From contig CM057228.1 of the NCBI GenBank assembly GCA_029891385.1, forward strand, positions 63,990,523 through 64,054,522: a stretch of DNA of 64,000 nt, given 5' to 3'. The notes under the pieces were generated by a model. That model saw only the letters and a list, made by a program, of their open reading frames with translations. It searched no databases and was not told the DNA's origin. Below are positions 1 to 12,295 of this stretch, in pieces. A program made the translations under genes and the position numbers. Each line of letters starts with the position of its first letter. Position 1 is the first letter of the stretch. The stretch comes from Erythroxylum novogranatense. Lineage: Eukaryota; Streptophyta; Magnoliopsida; Malpighiales; Erythroxylaceae.

Positions 1-510
1 ATACAAAACAAGAGATTAGCAATAAAAAGTAAAATAAAGAAAAGAGAGTAAGAAACTAAGATAGTTCTCCAACAACAACATCACCAAACTTTTCAATAGG
101 TAGTTAAAGCCCTTAAAATTATTTTTTAATTCACTATATTATTGTAGTAGTCGTGGAACTAAGTCGAATATCAAGAAAACTAAATGTTAATTTCTTAATT
201 TCAATTAACAAATAGAATATAGGTTTATGATTAATTAATTAATAGCTAAAATTAACAAAAGTTAAAATGAATCAACCAAGTACAAAAAGTGAGAAATTTA
301 ATTTTACCTAACTCTTATTCAAGAGAAGAAAAAATCATCCAATTGTAAGTCTAATCATTGGTCCAAAAGAATAAATATTTATTAATTAAACATTTATTCT
401 AAAACATATTAGGTTAGAAATAATAAATTTTAAGTTTCCTAATTTAATTGAATCAAACTTAGAAATCAAATTTAAACTTAAAATTAATTGATTAGGTATG
501 ATAATATTTC

Positions 511-718
511 ATATTTAATAAATGATAGTAATAAACTTAATAAAAGGATTAAACTCTAAATTAAATAATTGATATAGCTACAACAATTCATTTTAGTTTT
601 CAGATTCATCATAAGATATATTAAATAAATTATAGTAATAAAATTAAAAAATTAAACTCTAAATTAAATAATTGATATAGCTACAACAATTCAATTTAGT
701 TTTCTTATTCATCATAAG
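511..718. repeat. Two-copy tandem duplication, about 105 bp unit
   Basis: The segment at 511-615 recurs at 618-718. Both copies contain the core TTGATATAGCTACAACAATT and end in ATTCATCATAAG. They differ by scattered substitutions and small indels, so the duplication is not recent. Confidence 0.8.
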
Positions 719-1782
719 TTAAGTATGCAAATACATAACCTACTTGTTTCTTGTATCAATCATTCATGGAAATTACAAATCACTAAACTCATAGAAGTAA
801 CAAAATAATCAATACTGAATTAATTTATTAGATTAATCAATATTAATTACTTATGAAATAGAAGAATAGGAAAAAAGAAATACTTAAATTGAAATAAAAC
901 CCAAGCTTAGAACAAAGCCTCCCAAAGAAACAAATGGAGTTTTAATTCCTGTTGAATTAGAAAATTTAGATGTAACCACTCATGGCTATCTTTTTCTCAT
1001 TAAAAATAGAAGAAAGAAAACAAAGAAACTAGATAATAACGTGTTCTTTCCACCTTCACAAGTGTAGTATATGAATATTTCGAAGATAATTATTGAAACA
1101 AATTAGAATCCATGCTAATAACGTGAAAAATAAGTCTCCTAAGTAGGCTAAACTTCTTTAAAGTGAGTATGAATTTATGCATGATCTTGTCTTACCAGTT
1201 TCATCAATATGCCATCTTTTACTCCAACTTCCCAAAATTCATGACTTTGAAAATGAAGCTCCAATTAGACATTTTAAACCAAATTTGGTCCAATCTCTAC
1301 TTGTCATGTTCTATAGTAAATTAAATACTAATTTTACCAATTAAGCACCATAATTAACCTAAAATAAAATAGATAAGTTTAATTAAAGATCTAATCACAT
1401 TTTGACATAGTGGACTATAACTTAGATAATAGGGGTTAAATAGGGTGATATAGACTTATATAATCTCTTTAGTGTTATATTGAAACCTTTTATTGAAGTT
1501 CACATAACAGAATGCATTACTGGGTGTTTATTAGAGATATAAACTAACCAACATGGATAGATGATTGTAACTCAAGGAGTAAAATCTTATATTTGAGGAA
1601 GGTATACCAATCCAAATGATAAATACCTCATAAGTTTATTAAATCATGAAATCAAAGATAATATTAGGAAAGTACAAATCTAAGCATTAATTATACTTGA
1701 ATAATTACTTTTTAATCCTTTTGGCTAATACTTTATTTAGGTTATTTTATTTATTTATTACAATCAATTAATTTTAATGCTT

Positions 1783-1950
1783 AACAAGTTAGAATTAGGA
1801 GAGTACTTTACACTATTATAGTTTTTTAATCAATACCATATTTATCACCGTATTACTTGTAAATAATAAGTTAGAATTAGGAGAGTACTTTAAACTATTA
1901 TAGCTTTTTTAATCAATACCATATTTGGCACCATATTACTTGTAAATAAC
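1783..1950. repeat. Two-copy tandem duplication, 82 bp unit
   Basis: Unit 1 (1783-1864) and unit 2 (1865-1950) share TTAGAATTAGGAGAGTACTT and the tail TATTACTTGTAAATAA. Only a few bases differ. No coding content. Confidence 0.85.
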
Positions 1951-2302
1951 AAGTGAACTTATCTTAAGTTGTGAGTAAATATTTCATAAAGAGAATGGTT
2001 TATCAATAGAAACAACACACAACACATCATTGCATTTGAGATTTATAATAATGCCTTTCCTTATGATAAATTTATTTTAGATTATACTATATTTTTATAT
2101 CTAGTAATAGAGTCCTAAAATTTAAACAAGTTATCATCTTCAATTTTCTACCTTAATGGAATTGTGGTAAGTTGTCCAAACTTATTCCTTGTACATTCAT
2201 TAACTAATAGCTCCTTTGAGATGATTAATATTGTTGTTAAGGTTGATTTCGTGGATGAGACATAATTAATTGAGGATGAAAATTACTTTTAAATTGTTTT
2301 AA

Positions 2303-2819
2303 GGATTAATTATAGAAAATTTCAAACTTTACACAAATTTGTAATACTAGCCAGAACTTTAAAAAATGATGTTAGAATACTTCAAATTTCAAATTTTATC
2401 AAAAATAGTCTAATATTAAGTTCTTTGTTAATGTGAGTGATGTGGCAAGCCACGTAAGAATAATTTTTCTTTCCATGTGATCGCCAGATATTATGCTTAT
2501 GTTATATATGAATTTTATTATTTAATAAATTAAAATATTAAACACCTTAAAATAATTATGAAATAAAACATACGAAGGAGTGTATAATTATTTTAAAGTT
2601 TTTTATTTATTAAATAATAAAATTCACACGTGACACAAATATAATATGTAACTACCATATGACAAAAATACTAATCTGACATGACTAATAATATCATCCA
2701 CAATAGCGAAGACAATTTTTGCTAAAATTGAAAGTTGGAACGTTTCAATGTCATTTTTAAAGTTTTAGCTAATATTACAAAATTGAGTAAAGTTAATAAT
2801 CTTTTTTACAATCAATCTT
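2303..2819. mobile_element. Fold-back MITE, near full-length inverted repeat of about 515 bp
   Basis: The left half (GGATTAATTATAG..., AAACTTTACACAAATTTGTAA, then GAATTTTATTATTTAATAAA) is matched on the opposite strand by the right half, which ends ...ATTACAAAATTGAGTAAAGT and TTTTTTACAATCAATCTT. The similarity runs through nearly the whole element to a small loop near 2565-2590, so the transcript could fold into one long hairpin. There is no coding capacity. The size and style fit a Mutator-type or similar MITE. The exact ends and target duplication are ambiguous because the flanks are AT-rich. Confidence 0.65.
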
Positions 2820-3488
2820 TTAAAAAATGTTTTATAACCAATTCATATTCCTAAACCCACCAAACTTTTCCTTTTCCAAAATGCCAAAAAAAATGTTCAA
2901 ACATATCATTTCTAGAATCCCTAAAATTGAAAGACTCCTAATATCACCATCACCACCTTCGAAGTTGGAAGTTTCACCATTTTGATTCGAATGGTTTAGG
3001 CCTTGTATAAGGCGAACTCCTATGTCTAACAAAATTTTCTTAGACAATAGATATGAATAGTTCAAGGAAAAGGATCTTGTTTATTAATCAAAGTTGTGAA
3101 CCATTGTTGTGTCTTAATTGCTAGTTTATCCATGTTCAACTCTTTTATTTTTGCCTATAAGACTACATGAATGACCGAGCCAGACATTCTTTCAAATATT
3201 AATGGTTAAGTTATCATATTCATCCCTCCTCCTATGAATTGAGATTGTGTTCCAACTCACTCAAATTCATACTCTTCCATTCTTGTTAATCATTGGAATA
3301 TCATTCCTTTTACTTTAAGTAAACAACTTTGTTATGTGCTTAATGGCCCAAACTTTGTTCGAGTTGTAAAATTAAAGCAAACCAAAACAGCTTAAAGAGT
3401 TCATCAAATTTCACTTCTTCATGACCTATAGCTTCCTTTTTATGATGGAAATAAAAGTGATATCCAATGACTTGATGTTTATTTCTCT
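2820..3488. other. Host DNA flanking the CACTA insertion, no confirmed gene
   Basis: On the minus strand, about 49 codons are open from the CACTA edge (3488) down to a stop at 3340, with a protein-like composition (for example GYHFYFHHKKEAIGHEEVKF). The strand continues past the transposon at 34,163 but meets stops there. It may be a decayed exon. I do not recognise it. Confidence 0.3.
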
Positions 3489-3650
3489 CACTACAAGAAA
3501 ATGATGTAAATAGGGATGGAAATTCAAGGACGGAACTTATTTCGTCGGTAATTACCGATGAAATAAAGAATGTGTCAAAAAAAGAAGACGGGAAGCAACC
3601 ATTTACCGGCGGCGTATATTCCGTCGGTAAATGACATCGTTTAACGTTTA
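3489..3650. repeat. CACTA left terminal and subterminal repeats
   Basis: The terminal motif CACTACAAGAAAA is followed by CGTCGGTAATTACCGATG near 3543, then TTTACCGGCGG and TTCCGTCGGTAAATG near 3601-3633. In the CACTA family such short repeated motifs in both orientations are the binding sites for the element's accessory transposase protein. The matching block is at the other end. Confidence 0.85.
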
Positions 3651-4689
3651 AAAAACTAACCAAAATGACGTTATTTTGGTTAACGTTTTAAACCTATAGA
3701 AGCCTCCTCTCCTCCCACTCTCACACGTTCTCTCCTCTCCTCCTCTTCTTCAGCGTCACCTGTGGCCACCGTGAAGCTCCATCGCCGTCGTCTGTTCTAT
3801 CCATCATCGTCGAGCCTTGTGTTGCTAGCGACCCCTGCTCCGGTGGTGGTAACCAAAGACAATGTGGTTTTTAAAACCTTCCTCTCCTTGCTCTACAATC
3901 GATGGAGTTTATTTTAGGTTAATATTAATTTGTTGTTTGATTTAAAATGTTAATTAGTGATTGTTAATAATTGGGTTTGTGTTTGTTGAAGATTAAAGGG
4001 AAAAATGTGAGAATTTGTGTTGAATTAGGGATGAACAAATGTTTACACACCAAGTGTTTGACAAAATGCCTATAGGTGTTTTTCTCGAATTATTGTTGAA
4101 CTTTAAGTATTGGTGTTGTTTTGCAAGAAGTTTATAATATATGTGTTAGATATATTATAGTACTTGTTCATCTGAATGTATAATTTTGTGTTGATTTTGA
4201 AATTGTAGTTTCAATTTTGTTTAAAATAAAATAGCTTATAATGTTAATATGACTATATATGTATTGATAATGATTATGTATAAGATTAATTATTGTTAAG
4301 GAAATTAAATTTATAAATTGTTGTATATTTTTATTTTTTATTAAATTAAATAATTTCAAATTAAGTATATATTTGTTTTATTATTAACTCCTATTTCATT
4401 TATAATGTATATATTGTAAAGATATTTCAATTTAATTAAAGTACTTATTAATAATTGTTAAATTAAATTACAAATATTAAATACAGTTAATAACTAAACT
4501 TATTTAAATCAAATTCTTATTAATAAATAAATTTAATTAATTAAATTATTCATAATTTTAATTAATAAGTAATATATTGGATAATTAAATAATATAATTT
4601 TAGTGAGAAATAGGAAAAAATTAATTTTAACGGCTTTCCTAAATTTTTAATAAGAACTTGTTTAATAATGCATATGATACGTAAAATTT
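3651..4689. other. CACTA 5' leader with a GC/CT-rich patch
   Basis: Positions 3695-3850 are CT-rich and GC-rich (CTCTCCTCCCACTCTC..., then CATCGCCGTCGTCTG), unlike the surrounding AT-rich DNA. This is the expected place for the element's promoter and 5' UTR, but no TATA box or start can be fixed. The remainder is AT-rich and non-coding. Confidence 0.45.
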
Positions 4690-6475
4690 GTTTAAATATG
4701 AATAATACATTTATTTTGTGTTGAAATAAACAAACAATATTACTTTTAATTATATTGGTATAATTTGTTATATATATTGTTATAATTAAATGGATAGTAA
4801 TTAATATGAATTTAATTTAAATATGAATAATACATTTATTTTGTGTTGAAATAAACAAACAATATTACTTTTAATTATATTGGTATAATTTGTTATATAT
4901 ATTGCTATAATTAAATGGATAGTAATTAAGATAAATTTAATTTAAATATGAATAATACATTTATTTTGTGTTGAAATAAACAAGCAATATTTTGTTTAAT
5001 TATATTGGTATAATTTGTTATATATATATTGTTATAATTAAATGGATAGTAATTAAGATGAATTTAATTTAAATATGAATAATACATTTATTTTGTGTTC
5101 AAATAAACAAACAATATTACTTTTAATTAAATTGGAATAATTTGTTATATATATTGTTATAATTAAATGGATAGTAATAAAATGAAATTAATTTAAATAT
5201 GAATAATAAATTTATTTTGTATTCAAATAAACAAAAAGTATTACTTTTAATTATATTGGTATAATTTGTTATATATATTGTTATAATTAAATGGATAGAA
5301 ATTAAGATGAAATTAATTTAAATTTGAATAATACATTTATTTTGTCTTCAAATAAACAAACAATATTACTTTTAATTATATTGGTATAATTTGTTATATA
5401 TATTGTTATAATTAAATAGATAGTAATTAATATGAATTTAATTTAAATATGAATAATACATTTAATTTGTGTTAAAATAAACAAACAATATTACTTTTAA
5501 TTATATTGGTATAATTTGTTATATAATTTGTTATAATTAAATGGATAGTAATTAAGATGAATTTAATTTAAATATGAATAATACATTTATTTTGTGTTCA
5601 AATAAACAAACAATATTAATTTTAATTATATTAGTATAATTTTTTATATTGTTATTAATAAATGGATAGTAATTAATATGAATTTAATTTAAATATGAAT
5701 AATACATTTTTTGTGTTCAAATAAATAAACAGTATTATTTTAATTATATTGGTATAATTTGTTATATATATATATATTGTTATAACTAAATGGATAGTAA
5801 TTAAGATGAAATTAATTTAAATATGAATAATACATTTATTTTGTGTTCAAATAAACAAACAATATTACTTTTAATTATATTGGTATAATTTGTTATATAT
5901 ATTGTTATAATTAAATGGATAGTAGTTAAGATGAATTTAATTTAAATATGAATAATACATTTATTTTGTATTCAAATAAACAAACAATATTATTTTTAAT
6001 TATATGGGTATAATTTGTTATATATATTGTTATAATTAAATGGATAGTAATTAAGTTGAATTTAATTTAAATATAAATAATAAATTTATTTTTGTTCAAA
6101 TAAACAAACAATATCACTTTTAATTATATTGGTATAATTTGTTATATATATATATTTAATAATAAATGGATATTAATTAAGATGAATTTAATTGAAATAT
6201 GAATAATACATTTATTTTGTGTTCAAATAAACAAACAATATTACTTTTAATTAAATTGGTATAATTTGTTATATATATTGTTATTAATAAATGGATAGTA
6301 ATTAAGATGAATTTAATTTAAATATTAATAAAACATTTATTTTGTGTGCAAATAAACAAACAATATTACTTTTAATTATATTGTTATATTTTTATATTGT
6401 TATAATTAAATGGATAGTAATTTTACATCAATTTAATTTAAATTTGAATAATACATTTATTTTGTGTTCAAATGT
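4690..6475. repeat. 125-bp minisatellite, about 14 copies, inside the CACTA element
   Basis: The motif AAATATGAATAATACATTTA recurs at 4694, 4819, 4944, 5071, 5195, 5320, 5445, 5570, 5691, 5819, 5944, 6069, 6195, 6320 and 6440. The period is 125 bp with drift from 120 to 128. Each unit contains TTTATTTTGTGTT, AAATAAACAAACAATATTAC, TTGGTATAATTTGTTATATA and AAATGGATAGTAATTAAGAT. Length differences come mostly from the TA run. The final unit is partial. Confidence 0.97.
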
Positions 6476-7868
6476 GACTTCAATTGTATGTTAGTTTTAT
6501 TTTATTTTATTAAATTTAATAATTGAAATGAAAAATATTTGTTTAATTATAAAATCAAAATTTATTTATAATTTATATATTCTAAATGATAATGTGATGA
6601 TTGATTCGAGTCATTAAAGTGAGGAATTTAAAGATTATAAGAAATTTACATTGGTTGAATTATAAAAAACGTGTTTGATTTTTCTAAACTTTGTTTAAAT
6701 CAAATTATTTTATTGTTGATTAGAATTGAGAAAATGTTGATGTATTGACTATAATTGACAGTGTACGGTGATTACAAATTGGTTAACTTGTATTGAAAAT
6801 TGCATAATTATAGATTTTGCGATGTAAATGTGGATTGCATTGAGAATAGACATATGGTTGGTAGACCCAATATGAGTTGTAATTACTGATCAATATAGAA
6901 GTGTTTTCGGTTTCTTTTTGCATGAATAATTGACCCTTTTTACAGAAAGGGAATGTCCATTTTATAGGGGAAACTCTGCCGAATTTTTAATAAGATCTTC
7001 GTAAATTATGACATCACCGTTTTTATTTTAGGATTAAAAGCTTCGTAGGATTAAATGATGATTGAATATAGTGAAATATTTCATGGCAGTTGATGTGTTA
7101 TATAGGAGAAAAGCTTTCTATCCTGTGAACAAATGTGTTCTTGATTGTAGGAACTCTTTTGTTTCTAGTACATTCATTTGTAGCGAGTTTGAAAAGCAAC
7201 TTTACCAGGTATTTAAATCTATCTTCGGCTTCATCAATTGCCTACGTTTGTGTTTCGATTCAAGAAAGTGAATATGTTGTTGTCTACGTATTTTTTGTAC
7301 TAGGTATATTTTGGGTCTTTCTTTGTGGAATGAACTTCAGTTAATTATTAAAGTAATATAGGATGAGTGCAACTTATATTATAGTTGTAGTTACCTTAAA
7401 TTGTGTAGTCGTTATTTATTTGATTCTTATTATGTCATTATTAATTAGCTTCTCTTAACTTGTCATTATCGACATTCTTCATGTAGTTTGTGAAAACTAA
7501 CGATATGTTTAAACAATTTATTAAAATAAGTATTCATATTTTGATGAATATTTATTTTATATTCAAGGTTGTAAATATTAAATATAGGACTTGTAATGAT
7601 TGAAAAAATCCTCTCACATATATGATTAGAAACATGTATGTGAGATCTTTAGTATAGGTTCGTTTTGTAGATTTGAACCCATAAAAATTAATGAAAATTC
7701 CGTCATGATTGAGGCTATGAAGCTAATCGAAGAAAAATATGAGGAGCTTAGGAGTCACTACTAGAACTTATCCTGAGTCACATATATTATCTTAGATGTT
7801 CTATATTTTGGCGAGCATGAAGGATACTAACTATGGACTCACTATTTTACATTAACAACCTTGCAGAA
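6476..7868. other. CACTA internal non-coding region upstream of the transposase exon
   Basis: This lies between the minisatellite and the transposase start at 7869. Small open frames at 7062-7344 resemble nothing I know. It could be leader or intron sequence of the transposase transcript. No splice structure can be proved. Confidence 0.4.
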
Positions 7869-7989
7869 ATGAGTTATATTGATAGATCTTGGATGTATAG
7901 ACGATCAACAGCTGATGGTTACATTAATCCTGAATTTGTTGCTAAAGTTGAAGCCTTTATTCATTATGTATGTTTTTAACCTGCATATA
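7869..7989 (+). pseudogene. CACTA transposase N-terminal exon, 5' part (split by Copia-1)
   Basis: An ATG at 7869 opens a frame beginning MSYIDRSWMYRRSTADGYIN, which matches the start of the transposase-associated domain that precedes the TNP2 transposase in plant CACTA elements (pattern: D-SWM-----S--G-INPEF---V--F). The frame has a TAA at 7977-7979, then is cut by Copia-1 after the ATATA target site. Removing Copia-1 and one ATATA copy puts this segment in the same frame as 31077-31414, so the domain was continuous before the insertion. The TAA is an independent defect. Confidence 0.85.
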
Positions 7990-8455
7990 TGTTAGAGTAG
8001 TGCCTTGAAGGCAATCACCTTTAGCGATTTTGTACAAATTTGTGTACAGTCTTTATGAATAAATAAAGAAAGGCATATTTCATTACGTTGCTGTTCATTA
8101 TTTATGAACTGATATTGATCAATAAGCAAATTAATGAAGTCCATGATATATGACATAGCATGAAGGAAATTGTGATGTGATCATACTATTGAGATTCCTA
8201 TCATGTGCAATTATGTCAGTATCTAAATTATCCCTAGTCATAGGATTATTGAGACTGGACATCGGTAATCCGAAAGAACTAGCACATCTCAAACTCCTTG
8301 ATTTGGTCAAGCAGTGGATCTTAGAAGCTGTAAATATGAGATATTTAGGGTTGAGATGTGGATGCTTACTAGAGGTAGTAAGTACATTGGATGACCTGCT
8401 ATAAGATCATCACATGGATGTCCTATTCTAATGTCAGTGATAATCTCATCATAGC
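7990..8455 (+). repeat. Copia-1 5' LTR, first part
   Basis: The LTR starts TGTTAGAGTAGTGCC with a short internal hairpin (AAGGCAATCACCTTT; cleaner in the siblings as CTAAAGGC-AATC-GCCTTTAG). AATAAATAAAG occurs near 8070. The sequence stops at ATAGC (8451-8455), the target site of the Athila insertion. Confidence 0.93.
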
Positions 8456-10655
8456 TGGTGAATGCTGTCGCCTGCAACCAAATATAAAAAGAAACCAACT
8501 TCCTGCAACACAAATTAATGTAGTAGTGGAAAGTCGGGATCGTTCCCACGAGGAATTCAGACGTTAGTAGTTACGCAATAAGAAAGGGAGGTTTTGCAAT
8601 TTGGGAATTAAAAAGAAATTAATTGGAAATTGAAATTGAAAAATAACTAGAAACAAAATAATGAGAATTTAATAATCAATAGAAATAAATCTTTGTTTCC
8701 GGTCTCCTTCGTTATTGAACTTTTGTTGATCATCGACACTAAAAATAACCAATTTATTAGTTCAGCATTCGTCGCGGTAAATTTCTTTACCTATTTTCTC
8801 TTATGTTTAGTCAACCAAAACATGTATTTGAATTAACCCTTATTAATTAATAACCTGGATACGATCTCAGATTTAATTAATTAATAGCTTTGTGAATCAA
8901 GAAAATCGACGAACTAAACAACATACATACGATGTACATTTAGCCTAGACGATTATTTTTCCTAGAACCATGTCCCTAACGTAGTAGACAAAAATCCTAG
9001 TCGCTACTTTTGATTAAAAGAATTGAACGTCAACCTTTTTAATCTAGCGATTGATTGAATAAAAATACAAATTAGTCAAGCACCTAGTGTCAAATTAAAC
9101 AATCAAACAATGACCCAGAAAATAATTGATACTTGACTAATAAATTGATTGAAATAAAGAACACAATCTCACAACATGCAAAGTTCAATAACTAGGATTC
9201 CGTACACCAAGAAATAAAATTTAGTTACCCAACATCATGATTTCTCGTTCTATTCTAAATATCACTGGCATTGGGACCGTCGTGGGCATCCTTCTCTTCT
9301 TTCTATCTGCAAAGAATCACCGAATTTTATTCTACACCGCTCTCTTTTCTTTTCTTTAATTCTCTACCTTATTTACGTAACTTTGTTCTTCTTGCGCCCA
9401 CCTCCGCTGCCTCTGCCTTTCTTCATTTTTTAAGCCTTTCTCTTGCGTTGTTTTCTCCATTAATTTTAGGATTTGCGTTGATTTTAACAGCTGCCGCACT
9501 CTTGATTTTTCTCTTTTTCAAAGATCGCCGCCGCTATTTGCTTGCTTCCAGCTGTCAGCGCTACCATCTCCTGCTTCTTGTGTTTTAATCCTAACGCCGC
9601 CTCCCGCCGTTGTTGCTGATTTTATGGCTTGTCCTCTATCTATTTACTTCGCTTCTCATGCTCTCACTCCTCAAATGATGCCTCTCTCTGATTTTTAATG
9701 TCTTCTTCTCTGCTGTCTCACTCGTGATTCTTCCTTTCACTATGCGATGATTTGACAATTTAAAATCCAACTCTTTAAACCCTCTTGCGTGCTCTCCTTT
9801 TGTGTTGTCACGTGTAGCCTCTTGTAGTTGATTTATAGACCAATCCATTTGTTGCCTCCAGCTGTCTCCAACTCCTTGATAAGACAATTAAAGCTCACCT
9901 TCATTTAAATCCTCTTGCTCTTCTCTGTTGCTCATGCGTGACTCTTCTTTTGTAATTAATTCATGGGACCCATCTGGTTTGACAATTAAAATTGCTACCT
10001 TCTTGCTCCTTGTGTGTGGATGGGCTCATTTCTTGTTGCCCTCCATTTAATTTTCAACGCAGCACACTTCTTTAGCTACTCATTTCCCACTGGGTCCCTC
10101 TTACCTTTAATGCCTCCTTCTTTCCCCAATTTACGCAGCTACTTATCTGACTTTGACAATTTAATTTTGCTTCCCATGCCTCCAATGCTGCGTTTCCTCT
10201 TGGCTGAATTGCTGACCAAATTTCGTCTGCCTCCTCCACTTGTGCGTGATTATCTTTTTTAATTCCCCAGTCCCTTCTTTATTTTCACGCAGCCCTTCTT
10301 TTTGTCTCTTAATTCAGTCAATTTAAACTTGCTCTCCACCTGTAAATCCTTTGCTCTAATTTGCTCTTCACGTTGCTCACGCCTGCTGCCTCCTCGTAGC
10401 ATCTTTTGCCCATTTAATTTGCTTCAGACTTCTAACCTGTTGTATTTTACGTTTCTGATTGTTGCACGAGGCCATGTCTAATTAAGGTCAACGTCTAGCT
10501 CCGCTCTTTTTATCCCAAAATTGTCACAATTCTTTTTATTTGGTTCCAAAATACACCTTGACATAAAACAAAATTAATTTCTATTAAGTACTACTTCAAA
10601 CCTCACGAATAAAGAAACTTAACACATAAAAATATAGAAAATAATGACACTAGAA
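8456..10655 (-). repeat. Athila-1 3' LTR
   Basis: In plus-strand reading it runs TGGTGAATGCTGTCG... to ...AATGACACTAGAA. The final CA of the other LTR is AA here, next to the polypurine tract. Small differences from 17689-19890 include CCG for CCTG near 9277, ACCGC for ACTGC near 9335 and ACGT for CTGT near 9376. The open frames within it on both strands are chance. Confidence 0.93.
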
Positions 10656-10675
10656 AACTCCCCCACACTTAATCT
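10656..10675 (-). other. Athila-1 polypurine tract
   Basis: On the minus strand the tract reads AAGTGTGGGGGAGTT and abuts the 3' LTR. It is the expected primer for plus-strand synthesis. A second near-identical copy (AAGTGTGGGGGAAG) lies 1.3 kb inside, at 11939-11955. Confidence 0.85.
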
Positions 10676-12295
10676 TTTGCTCACCCTCGAGCAAATTAAA
10701 CATGAGAATGAAATTCTATCAATTCATTTTCAAAGAAACCAAACACATGAAATCATTCAAACTTTGGCCAATTAAATGTCAAGCTACCACAGACATCATG
10801 ATTAGTTTTCATTGGTGCACATAAACAAACTCAACTTATGAAACTATCATTCAAAGATAAGCATAAATTCACAATGAATTTTCCTCATGATATTCACTCA
10901 TTTCACTCCAGTGTTTATAGGTTGTGTTTCGCTCAAAAACTCCCTATAGGAAATCACACTACCATAGGCTTGCAAATACACCAATTCTCTTCTATAATGA
11001 TTACATATTAAAATAGATCAAAAGGGCTTCATTTGAGGTTGTAATGGGGCTAAGGTTAAGGTGAGTCAACAGGATTTGAAAGGGTTCTTCACAAGCAGTC
11101 ATAAAGCACTAAATGTACAAAGGGACAACAAAACGTATTTATGATAATTGCATGTAAATAACTAACTACTCAAAATTTATTATTGCTACTATACTTGATA
11201 TTTTTCTTTTTCTTTTCCTTTTTTTTGTTTTGTTTTTGTTTTTGTTTTTGTTTTGACTACGAAGGAAACAATAATCAAAACAATAGCTAAATACAATGTG
11301 CTATATGAGTAGAAGTACTAGTGAACTCTTCTCAGAAAACAAAATAAAGCCAAAAGTCCCAAAACTAGCTAACTCAGTGTTTTATTAAACTTGTGAACAG
11401 GTAAGGCTAACATGGTTTGTTGTTTCAGAATGAGTTTTTTTTTATTTGAAACAAAATAGGTAAAGGCTCAAAGGGATTTGCAAAGGTAATTAAGATATTT
11501 GGGTTATTTAAGTCAAGGGCTAAAAAGAAATATGGCCTTAATCATTTCTATTCTGCATGCATCTAATATATTCAAACCAGTTCAGAGCAAGTTCTGAAGG
11601 TAATTACCTAGGGGAGTATCTCACACAAAAAGAAATGAAATGACTTTTGAATTGAGTCATATTGGCTCAAATCCTCACATAGGCTCAACTGAAAATCCAT
11701 TATGCTTTCATACATTATCTAATCACTTAAGCATCAAGTTTTGAGCAAGCTTATGTACCCAACTACTTTAATCAATCAGCATGATTCACCATCTATTCAA
11801 CTGGCCTAATTTGACAATTTCATGGTTTGACACACATTGCATGCAAATTAAAAGACAGAAAAAAAGAAAAGAAAATTAAATCAAAATGAACAAAGAAACA
11901 ATAAATTCAAAATACATAGTTACACAAACATTCAATGCTTCCCCCACACTTAATCTACATTGTCCTCAATGTACTCGCAACAAGAAAACACAAGAAAATA
12001 AAGAAAGTAAAAGTTTAAGAAGCTTCTCTGTCAATGCATCAAGGTGTTGGTGGAAAAGACATTGGAACTTGTTGCTGCGCCAATCGGTCTAATAAGCACT
12101 TCTCTTTTGCCTGTGCGTTTTAGAATGAACCATGCAACCCCCAACGCAGTTTTTTTTTTGTTTTTTTAAGAAAACTACGATAAATAAAATGAAATGAAAA
12201 CAAAAATGCAGAAAAACTTAAATTAAAATAAATCTTGAGGTGCCTCTCAAGAGCGCTTCTTTAACGTCATATTAGCTAGACGAAAAACCATTAAC
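10676..12295 (-). other. Athila-1 non-coding region between integrase and 3' LTR
   Basis: This 1.6 kb stretch occupies the place where some Athila relatives carry an envelope-like gene, but no such frame is present. It contains T-rich low-complexity DNA (11200-11255, a TTTTTG repeat) and a second polypurine-like motif at 11939-11955. Confidence 0.7.

Larger units (their letters stand above)
1..2300. other. AT-rich intergenic DNA, no gene recognised
   Basis: No open frame here resembles a protein. The stretch is very AT-rich and broken by stops in all frames. Around 120-420 it has faint similarity in style to old gypsy LTR sequence, too weak to assign. It holds two short tandem duplications listed separately (511-718 and 1783-1950). 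Confidence 0.6.

Noticed and set aside
9271..10262. Open frames in the Athila-1 LTRs (also 18551-19498), some hydrophobic and membrane-like
   Set aside because: They lie wholly inside LTRs, occur on both strands, and their length is not preserved between the two LTR copies. The CT-rich base composition makes Leu/Phe/Ser-rich translations by chance.
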